Source: Gracilaria domingensis (taxonomy: Eukaryota > Rhodophyta > Florideophyceae > Gracilariales > Gracilariaceae). From it: DNA of 63,062 bases. Positions 52,243 through 60,373 of this stretch are shown piece by piece. Made by a program: the position numbers and the translations under genes. Location: assembly GCA_022539475.1 (NCBI GenBank), contig VCMS01000317.1, forward strand, positions 46,022 to 109,083, written 5' to 3'. The stretch's first letter is position 1; each line of letters starts with the position of its first letter. The notes beneath the pieces were generated by a model. It did not search any database. It was not told the origin of the DNA and saw only the letters and a list, made by a program, of their open reading frames with translations.

Positions 52243-54098
52243 ATGTCGAAAGCGCGGAAGCGCGACGCTGATCCAAGTGAAAGTAAGAACGAACCGAAAG
52301 CACCAGGATTACCCCTTTCTCATCTCTGGGGTACTTTCGTAACAGCCAATAATATTGCAGAATTCATTTCTCGGTGTTTCATGCATGAGCTCCGAAAGAC
52401 GCTGAGATCATTTGTGACGTTCGACCAGATACTTCTTCTCATTTCCTGGTTCCTAACAACTCATCTCGGCTGCATGCATTTTTCTATCCTGCAGAAACTG
52501 CCGTAGAGAACCCTGATGTCGATGACCAGGGGAAGAAAGCGATTCCGGTGGGAGATATCTAGATATGGGAGCCCTGGCTCTCATGATCTTGAAAATGTTG
52601 AAGAAGCGCAGATAGATGAGAATTTCGCAGAAGAACAAAGCTTCAAGCGACCGTATCGATGGCAGAAGTCAACGGGATCGTTTTCTGAGCACAACACCAG
52701 TAATAGAGAAGTACATTACTTTCAATCTAACATGTCCCAGTCTTTTCGAGCCGAGAACATCCACACGCCGGTCAATGTACCGTCTTACAACGCAGTCTCT
52801 CGTAACGAGAACCAAGAAAACATGATCCAATGTCCAAGTTTCACTCACGATGATGGGATAGGTGATTATGGTGCGAACGGTGATTCTGTCACTCCAACAC
52901 CGGATAATTAATCTAGGAACTCTAGTTCTTATAAAACTAGTGTCTTCAGCAACGAAACTGGCTCTAAACCTTCTCCCCCGTTAAGTTTTTCCCCACGCGA
53001 CAGTTCTTTGCGTGACTCCGATATTGATCAACGAAGCTCAAAGCAGATTGAGTACGAACGCCTTGCAGGGCTGCTCTACGCCGGAGAGCATTCAAATATT
53101 TCGCAAGGTGCTATGGAGGTATTTTTGAAGACGGCGCCGATAAACCCTCGATACTCTTACAGAATGCTCATGGCTTCAGCGATTCGCAAGGCTTCCATTA
53201 CAAAATCTCTAATTCTCATGTGTCAGAACGGTCATGCGGCACAGTTAGGAAGGCTTCGTTCTTCTTCTCAATGCCCTGTGTGTGAGCTCAGCTTCTCAGA
53301 GAGTAGACAGAAGTTTTGGTTCTTAAAACCATCAAGTGCTCTGAAAGGTCTATGTTCCTCCCCTACGTCTTTGAAAGAGAATGTAGGGGGTTGTTTCAGA
53401 GCCAAAACGTCTCTCTCTGAAGAGGGAAATGAAACTTCCAGTCACGATTACTACCATGGGAAAATCTTCATAAGGAGACACGAGGCCACGCTTCTCAACT
53501 GGGATGTATCGGCGAAAGAGATTATCATATTCTTGACTCTCTCGACAGATGAGTTTGAGTGCGCGCGAAACCGAAAAGGTGAGGCATTATCCTCATGGCC
53601 AATTGTGGCCAGCATATTAATCTCCTTCCACAAGAACGGATTCAAGCTTCCAATTCATTAGTTCTCGGGGTGGTTCTATCATCGCATAACGCAGAGTACT
53701 TCGACACGTTCATGAGTGAGATAATCCTTGACATCAAAGCCTTGCAGAAGGGGATAACCGTGTCCTGTCATGATGGTAGCATGAGAAACTTTAGAGCATA
53801 TGTTCTGTACTTCACGGCAGATTGGCCCGCTGCCTCCAAATTCCTAGGATACGTGGGTCATACAGGGCGTCTTTTCTGTCGCTTCTGCATGAAAAAGCGC
53901 CAGTTTGTCAAGAAGTACAGATGTCTCTGTACGATTCCGGATTCACATCCTGAAGTCTTGAAAGGTGCCCTGAACAGGAATGGGTCGTCTGTGTTCTGCA
54001 AAGCGGAATATAGTCTGTTCGCTTTGGAAACCAAGCTAGTTTTGGGGCTATTTAGGGCGCGCGAGGGGGGTAGCAGAGGCTGGCACTCAAAAAATTAA
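52243..54098 (+). pseudogene. tnp2/Plavaka-like transposase, truncated
   Basis: ATG at 52243 starts a short basic N-terminus (MSKARKRDADPSESKN). A GT...CTGCAG interval to about 52500 could be an intron. Then a Ser/Asn-rich frame (52516-52911) ends at an in-phase TAA and continues at 53008. From there the conserved core appears: a zinc-finger-like CQNGHAAQLGR...CPVCEL, the catalytic-region start LTLSTDEFEC...SSWPIVA, a one-base frameshift near 53600, NLLPQERIQAS...LVLGVVL, then FRAYVLYFTADWPAASKFLG with GHTGRLFCRFCMKK. These are the landmarks of the tnp2/Transposase_21 and Plavaka-type DDE transposases. The frame ends at 54098 without the C-terminal part seen in the 19-21 kb element, so it is truncated. 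Confidence 0.6.
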
Positions 54099-54454
54099 GA
54101 AATTTTGGAATATTAAATTCCATTTTCCGCAGTTTAGTTCTTGGGTCCCCTAGTTTTTGTAGAGGTTCTACTTCGCCGCACCACCCCATTCACTCTTTTC
54201 CGCGACCCTCCCTCAAAACTGCACTCGTGCTAGTTTGCGTTTCCATTTTCTCCCATGTTGCAATGCCAATCGCAACTCATCCCACCTCAATCATCCCATC
54301 ACTTCTTCCCAGTCCACACCACCCCCGCTATTTACCCATTTCTCGCCCATCACGCGTTCCCATCCTCTCTCTCCGTCTCCGCAAACGTCATTTTGTAGAA
54401 GTCAGGTGGACAACCCTCCCCCTTCTCGTATACCCGCCTCGCCCCAAAACGGCT
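54099..54454. other. Spacer after the transposase
   Basis: No gene is supported; the plus strand is pyrimidine-rich as the complement of the next minus-strand gene begins. Confidence 0.4.
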
Positions 54455-55384
54455 TCAAATCCCTCCTATCCTTCTCTCCTCCTGTCCCCTCAGAGTCCCC
54501 TTCGCAGTCCGCGCTACCTCCGCCGCACTCCTAAACCCAGTCACCACCGGAGCTCCCACTCCCTCCCGCGGCGCCTCCTCCACCACCTTCTTCATCTCCT
54601 TACGCCTCTTCTTCAGACGGCTCTTCCCATCCCCAACCCCACCACCCTTTGTCTTCGGTGTCACAGGAGACCCCTTCTGCACCGCCACCCTTCCCACACT
54701 TTCCTTTTCCGTCTTTCCCTCCACACCACCTTTCACCGTCTCCTCTTCCACCAATCTTTGCCTCTTGCACAGCTCCTTCACCTCCTTCTCCAGCACGTCC
54801 AACCTCTCGTTCAGAACCCTATTCTCCTCCCGCAACTCTCCAACCTCCCTTCCCGCACACTCCACTATCCCATACACATGATTTCTCATCTCCACTCCCA
54901 ATACCGACAACGAATTCCGCAGGCTCGAAATCGCCTCAACCAAAACACCACTACTACCCCCACTCAGCACCACACCGCCCATTTCCGTTACAATCTCCAC
55001 AATTCCATCGTCCAGTTGCTCCTTCATCACCAACCCCAACATCCCCACCCTCGCCTTCATCTCCCCAACAAACCGCATCTCCCTGTCACCCTCTCCGCCC
55101 CCACTCTCTATCTGGTCTCCAACCTCTAACTGACTCAGATGCACCGCACCCCTTCTCTCCATTGCGACCCCCTCCACCTCCAATTCTACCCCCTTCTCCA
55201 CCTCATCACCATCCCCTCTCCTCGCCTCACACTTCTTTCCTTCATCAGCCACTTCCTTCTTCTGCGACATGCGACCAGCCGCCGTAATCACGTCCTCTTC
55301 CCGCTTTGGTGACGGCGTCCGCGGTACCTCCTTCCCCTCCAACAGCGCCAACAGCTCCTCATCCTTCACGTATCCGTTCGACAT
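54455..55384 (-). CDS. Coiled-coil protein, unknown
   Basis: 309 residues from ATG at 55384; the frame is open further upstream but with low complexity. After an acidic/basic N-terminus (ELLALLEGKEVPRTPSPKRE, a possible phosphorylation or nuclear region) there is a Gly/Val-rich middle and a coiled coil at about residues 175-240 (REVGELREENRVLNERLDV.EKEVKELCKRQR), then a Lys/Arg-rich tail. No domain family is recognised. The Pro/Ser-rich 300-residue frame on the opposite strand is its shadow. Retrotransposon ORF1-type proteins have similar coiled coils, but nothing else here supports that. Confidence 0.45.
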   Translation of the reverse strand: MSNGYVKDEELLALLEGKEVPRTPSPKREEDVITAAGRMSQKKEVADEGKKCEARRGDGDEVEKGVELEVEGVAMERRGAVHLSQLEVGDQIESGGGEGDREMRFVGEMKARVGMLGLVMKEQLDDGIVEIVTEMGGVVLSGGSSGVLVEAISSLRNSLSVLGVEMRNHVYGIVECAGREVGELREENRVLNERLDVLEKEVKELCKRQRLVEEETVKGGVEGKTEKESVGRVAVQKGSPVTPKTKGGGVGDGKSRLKKRRKEMKKVVEEAPREGVGAPVVTGFRSAAEVARTAKGTLRGQEERRIGGI

Positions 55385-55739
55385 CTTCAGAAGAAGAAGT
55401 AGTAGTTGGATCGAAGTTTCCGCTGCGATACAGTGCAATCGAGCTAAACTGTGCTGTCCACCCCCACTGTCCAACCACACGGACTATATCCAGCACCATG
55501 ATTGTCCCTGTTTCCCTCATCCCATTTCCCGCCAAAACATCTACTGTACACCTTCGCACCTTCCACTATTTGAGCGCCACCTCTCTGTCTCCTCTTTCGC
55601 GCTCACATAATCCCCACCCACCTCGCCTCGACCGGCGATATTTTTCTCTTCCACCAAAACCCCACTCGATGGTTATAGCAAAGCAGGAAGATATTGCCAG
55701 TGGAGGCAAGCTAGGGACTAGTGATTGTAATTAAGAGTT

Positions 55740-55985
55740 GCTCACCCTCTGTCTCGACTGGGGGCATGTTCTTCTTCCGTCACATCCTTTGTGGGTTGTG
55801 ACAAAAAAAGAATATGTCACCACTCGACACCGAATGGGTAACAATGGTAGCACGTAGAGTAGTTCATCCTCCCTCTCAGCGTCCACTGGGGATATATTGA
55901 TGTTCTCTCACATCCTTTCCCGGTTGTGATACAAGAGAAATACATCTCCAATGGACACGGAGAATATAGTCGTGATAACACGTAA
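55740..55985. repeat. Tandem duplication of a ~125-bp unit
   Basis: Two diverged units, each with a CACTGGGG/GACTGGGG-like start, CTCACATCCTTT, GGTTGTGA and TCTCCAATGGACAC-like sections. Each can also partly fold back. Lies just downstream of the epimerase fragment (which is on the other strand). Confidence 0.6.
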
Positions 55986-56025
55986 AGGTAACAATGTAAT
56001 AAACAATAAATTTATGCTACTATCT

Positions 56026-56346
56026 CTAACCAACCTTTCGAAAACCAGCTATGACATGAGCTGGGTTACTCGAGCCAAAGATGGCAGATCCTGCAACTGA
56101 AATGTTTGCACCGGCCTTCACTACTGCTTTCACAGTACTCAGTCTAATACTTCCATCCACCTGTATCCCTATTCTTGGGTACAACTTCCTTGCATGTCGC
56201 ACCTTATCAAGAACAGCCTCCATAAACGCCTGTCCTCCAAACCCTGGCTCCAACGTCATCAACAATAACATGTCTACAACTCCTTCCTTCATAAGTGCTT
56301 CTACGACCTTTATAGACGTATTCGGGCGCAATCCAACTCCATCCTT
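56026..56346 (-). pseudogene. RPE: Ribulose-phosphate 3-epimerase, 3' fragment
   Basis: The enzyme interconverts ribulose- and xylulose-5-phosphate. About 107 codons cover the C-terminal half of the 225-residue TIM barrel: GLRPNTSIKVVEALM, DMLLLMTLEPGFGGQAFM, IGIQVDGSI and ANISVAGSAIFG. The frame meets TAA immediately upstream, and no N-terminal half was found. IQVDG, which carries the catalytic Asp, is kept, but the Gly following it in normal enzymes is Ser. This is a 5'-truncated copy, as a retrocopy or duplication would leave. It ends at TAG. Confidence 0.8.
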
Positions 56347-56743
56347 TTAATTATGGCAATCCGACTGAAGCTATAAAACCCGTTCACGTCATTTATGAAG
56401 CCAAAATGGCTCCTTTCATCCTGTATTCAAGTTCCCCGTAACTCGTACTTTACAACTACTTTACAACTCAGGTTCGAAATCAGTTTCATTCATTGCACAC
56501 TTTCTACTCTTTCACCTACCTTTCATAAAACATCATCACACTTTGTGGCTTGTCGTCTCATACAAGCCCTATCATTCATTCAGTACAATCACATATCATA
56601 CATTTCGCTCACTTTCACAAAGTGAACCATGTTCCCGTTCTGCGCTTCCCAACCGTTTTTACTTAAGTATCACTCTTTACCCCAGCAGTTCTCCGCCCCA
56701 TCTTCCATTTCTATCGTCACACAAAAACATTCGAACACTTGCA

Positions 56744-57646
56744 ATGAACTCCCAGTCCGACATGCCTCCCACTCCGCCTCCGAGTCCCAGATACTCTGAC
56801 GTCCCTCAGGCCTCATCTCCCGCCCGAAGGACTCGAACCGTTATTGTTGGAAGGGGGCGTATAGGTACCACGCTGGCGAACGAAGAAGATACGGTCATTT
56901 CCGCACACGAATTCTGCAGCATGGCTGCTACCTCTCATCTTTCTGATGTACCGATACTAGTTTGTGGAAGAACGAACACCCTGGAGACCGTAATTCAGGC
57001 TTGCCCTTATTCGCTCAGAGAGAATCTCGTTTTCTTCCAGAATGGTGACATCATACCATTGCTTTCGAAGCTCGGTGTGGACAAATGTTCAAAAGTTGTC
57101 CTATACGTTGGTGTCCCCTCAAGAAACGCAGCTCCGCAGGATGGTGTCACTCCTCAAAGTCCGGATTGTCTCACTGTCGCAACAGGAAAGTGGGCCTCCA
57201 ACGTTGCAGACAGGTTTAGGTCTATGGGTCTCACTTGCGGGGTTGTCGACGAAGACACATTTCTCGTAAGCTATTATGAGAAGCTCGTGTGGCTATCAGC
57301 GTTCAACATCGTCGGGGCCTCAAGAGGTTTCATTCCTATGGACGTAGTCGCTACGGAGTGCAGTACGGTTGTGCTCACAATAATGAAAGAGCTGTTGAAG
57401 ATAGTTTCGCTTAAGACAGGTACTACTTTCAACCTGGAGGAGACCGTTGGGCGACTTCTTGCATATGGGAAAACTCTCGTTGGCTTCCCTACTTCTTTCT
57501 CCGACTTTCAGTTTAGGAACGCGTACTTCTACGACTTTTCCCGCCAAGAAAGAAACATTGTAGGCGGTGACCCCGCTCCTTTTCATACAAACTACGTCAA
57601 CGTTGTTAAGGAAAAGTTATCCCCCTTCCCATTCCCCCAGCTTTGA
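56744..57646 (+). CDS. Ketopantoate-reductase-like dehydrogenase
   Basis: 300 residues from ATG at 56744 (the frame is open upstream, but this ATG fits the family). Residues 1-26 are Pro/Ser-rich. The Rossmann motif TVIVGRGRIG (GxGxxG, residues 29-38) binds NAD(P). A CGRTNTLETVIQ segment and LVFFQNGD (about 90-97) parallel the nucleotide/substrate strands of ketopantoate reductases (PanE/ApbA), and EKLVWLSAFNIVGA (about 185) has the Lys and helix that in PanE contact the substrate. The C-terminal helical half is present (LLKIVSLKTGTTFNLEETV). The usual PanE motif in the C-terminal domain could not be checked, so the substrate is unknown. Intact frame with a normal stop. The flanks carry other intact genes, so it is probably a working host gene. 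Confidence 0.6.
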   Translation: MNSQSDMPPTPPPSPRYSDVPQASSPARRTRTVIVGRGRIGTTLANEEDTVISAHEFCSMAATSHLSDVPILVCGRTNTLETVIQACPYSLRENLVFFQNGDIIPLLSKLGVDKCSKVVLYVGVPSRNAAPQDGVTPQSPDCLTVATGKWASNVADRFRSMGLTCGVVDEDTFLVSYYEKLVWLSAFNIVGASRGFIPMDVVATECSTVVLTIMKELLKIVSLKTGTTFNLEETVGRLLAYGKTLVGFPTSFSDFQFRNAYFYDFSRQERNIVGGDPAPFHTNYVNVVKEKLSPFPFPQL

Positions 57647-58273
57647 GGTTAGAACACATGACTTTTCGGTGTTGTAAACCTTTTAGAGATAGTTAAACAT
57701 AAAAGTTACTTTATCGAAATGACCTGTTCCTATTACATTACTTATATTGTTCGTCCTTCTGTGGTTCAAATATGCCCCTTTAAATCCTACATCCGTTATC
57801 ACTAATACTTCGCTTAGATTTTGCTAGATAGAAAATGGTCATTCCATATCATTAAAGTGCACGATACTAGTAACGAAACAAGTACAAAAATTGTGATATT
57901 TCTGAAGAACTAAGCGTTTGCATTACTTGGGGCACCCGTATAAAGTAAGGTAAACCTTTTATGGGTTTCAACCCGTAATGGAGGTTGTTTTACTCTTCTT
58001 GATTTCTAAGCTCATGTTAAAGATATTTACAGTTTTCTTTACCCACTTGAACCCGTACATATAATTTATAACTAAATCATCCTTTCTTTACTGCAAATCG
58101 ATGCAAAAGCTTCTCGTCGTAGTAACGTTTTAAAACAGTACTACAATACCCGTATATGGTCGTTCTTAGACTCTTTTTATACTACGAAACACCTTGTGAA
58201 CATCAATCACATCCTTCTCATTCGTATACCCACACCCATTTGCAAAACGAACCCTTCCGAAATCTTTCAAAAC
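57647..58273. other. Intergenic region, AT-rich
   Basis: No gene. A weak TATA-like TTTTTATACT lies about 100 bp before the HAD start codon. Confidence 0.5.
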
Positions 58274-59146
58274 ATGTATAACTCAGAAGTTAGAGCCCAA
58301 GAAGTAACTCCTCAGCAGCTGGCTAACGAAATATTCGAAAATGGCTACGCCGTGATTAGTGATGTTGACGGTACTCTGAAAAGAGCTGGGGAGAACATTC
58401 CTGCCGAAACAGTCAAATGCATGAAGTACATCAACGCACTCGTTGGTTTCGGAATTGCTACTGGGCGAGATATAGAGGATGCCGAGAGTTTCATGGAGCA
58501 CCTGGGTGGCTACACTTTTGGCATCTCTGGAAACCAAGGCGCACGGGTGAGATTATCCAATGGTACCGAAATTGATCAGGACCTTGACAGGGAAGGCTAC
58601 GAAAGATGTGCAGCCGAACTTGAGAGACTTGCACTCTCCCTAAATGAATCGCACGGACTTCACGAAGAGCGTCAACAAGCAGTAATGAGCACTAGAAAAG
58701 ACAGTGGACTCCCTAACTTCACGTACAATGGACTGTCGAAGTGGAAAACAGAAGTTAGCTCCGGTATTTCAAAAGTGTTGACATCCTTTCCGAACCTGGT
58801 TGCGTACCCTCAAGATGAAAACTGTGACATAGGGGACATTCGTTTCACGAAAAGTAGTAGGGCGCTAGCCTTGGTTGAAAACGACCCCCAGTTCGACACA
58901 CATTTAATCGTTGCTTTCGGGAATGCTTCCAATGATGGCCCTCTATATGAAATGGAAACTCTGGCAGTTCATGTGAAGAGAGAAGACCATCCAGCAGCGG
59001 TAACATATCTTGTTGATAGGGTGGAGGACGTGCATGAGACCATCAGAAGGGTGGCAGAACTGTACGGGTACAGAAAATGCAAGTGTCAATGGTTTAGAAA
59101 TGCTCTTGGAATTTGTTTCAAGTGCTACGATGCCTGTAATACTTAG
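58274..59146 (+). CDS. HAD-superfamily phosphatase (Cof-/T6PP-/PMM-like)
   Basis: 290 residues from ATG at 58274; the GTG frame above it is not the start. HAD motif I is DVDGTL (nucleophile Asp at about residue 34, general-acid Asp two on). Motif II is ATGR at about 64. A Lys near 155-160 could serve motif III. Motif IV reads AFGNASNDGPLY, where the second Asp of the usual GD..ND is present and the first is Asn. The cap inserted between motifs II and III makes it class C2, like sucrose-, trehalose- or mannose-phosphate phosphatases/mutases. A Cys-rich end (CKCQWFRN..GICFKCYDACN) may bind metal or be an anchor. The substrate is not decidable. It lies tail-to-tail with a dead paralogue, 53 bp apart. 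Confidence 0.75.
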   Translation: MYNSEVRAQEVTPQQLANEIFENGYAVISDVDGTLKRAGENIPAETVKCMKYINALVGFGIATGRDIEDAESFMEHLGGYTFGISGNQGARVRLSNGTEIDQDLDREGYERCAAELERLALSLNESHGLHEERQQAVMSTRKDSGLPNFTYNGLSKWKTEVSSGISKVLTSFPNLVAYPQDENCDIGDIRFTKSSRALALVENDPQFDTHLIVAFGNASNDGPLYEMETLAVHVKREDHPAAVTYLVDRVEDVHETIRRVAELYGYRKCKCQWFRNALGICFKCYDACNT

Positions 59147-59198
59147 CTATGATATGAGATCTCAGTAATAAAAGTGTCGTATATATCTCAATACCCTT

Positions 59199-60109
59199 TT
59201 ATGATTCATGGTGGTTTTTATCGTGCTGCTTTTCCTCGTAGCCGTACAACAGAGCCACCAACATAATTGTCGAATGTACATCCTCCACGCTTTCGAACAG
59301 GTTGTGTACTCCACCCGGGATACAATCTTCTTTGACGTGAACGCCGTACACGCCTACCTCATGCAAAGGCCCGTCGCTCAAAGCACTTCCGAACGTCACG
59401 ACGTCATCCGTATCAATAAATCTCGGTTCATTATCCACAAGATTTTCTCCTCCGCTTCCTTTTGTGTATCGCTTGTCCACAATTTCGCAACTTTTATCGC
59501 CGGGATAGATAACAAACGCATCCATCTTCTGCAACAGGTCCCCAATAGCAGAATCCACTTCTTCTTTCCACTGCCACAGTTTGTTGTACACGAAATTGGG
59601 AAGGCCACTATCACTTCTGGTCTCCACGAACCCCTTGTCATCATCATTCACAATACCATGCCTCCTATTCAAATCCCTTGCCAGGAACAGTAGTCCGTCA
59701 ACAGTGTGGTCAAGGGTGTGATCATTGAATGCACCCTTAATTTCCCCCTCGTCAGAGAAACGCAGGAAAGCTCCATGATTCGCCGAGACACCAAACTTAT
59801 AGTCTCCGAGTCCTTCCATTTTCCCCTCGACGTCGCCCACATCACCCCTGTGACAAGTCCGAAACCAACACGTTCGTCAATGAACTTCATACACTTCACA
59901 ACTTCTTCTGGAATTGACTCTCCTTCTCTTCTCAACGTTCCATCAACGGAACTTAATATACCGTAACCATTGGCATATATGAACTTAGACAAGGTATTTG
60001 GTGAAATTTCCGCCAAGTCTCTCTGTTCCTCTGCCATTTTTCCTGATACAGTCACCATACTGCCACAAGTACCGCATAGACAGGAACTGTATAGACTTCT
60101 CAGTTTCAT
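59199..60109 (-). pseudogene. HAD phosphatase paralogue, frameshifted and active-site dead
   Basis: The paralogue of the gene at 58274, in convergent orientation. The first frame (60109 to about 59850) keeps the N-terminus, but motif I reads SVDGTL, so the nucleophile Asp is Ser. Motif II is VTG, then one base is lost in the G run after it (ACAGGGG at about 59855-59849); the second frame picks up at DVGDVEGKMEGLGDYKFG and continues to the stop at 59199, with GSALSDGPLHE as motif IV. Both the missing nucleophile and the frameshift abolish activity. The frameshift could be a sequencing error in the G run; the Asp-to-Ser change could not. Confidence 0.8.
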
Positions 60110-60373
60110 ACTTCTCTTAAAAGCAACCTTAAGTGCAGTTTCAGAAATGTTAGGACGCTACATGTTCAATTGCGAATTGACTGGTGCCACCAATGATGTT
60201 AACGATACCGAGCATTTGGCATGTTGCAATTAGACGCAACTGGACCAAAGACGTTTGACATTTGTTCAATTACCAGCCTGCCGCACCTTTTCTATGTTCA
60301 TATGTATAGCCTTGTAATAGTATACTACTCTTAATACTCGCAAGACACACATAATTTACTAATCATCTCATTC

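Noticed and set aside
54227..55129. 300-residue Pro/Ser/His-rich plus-strand frame
   Set aside because: It is the antisense shadow of the coiled-coil gene at 54455-55384; the composition follows from its pyrimidine-rich complement.
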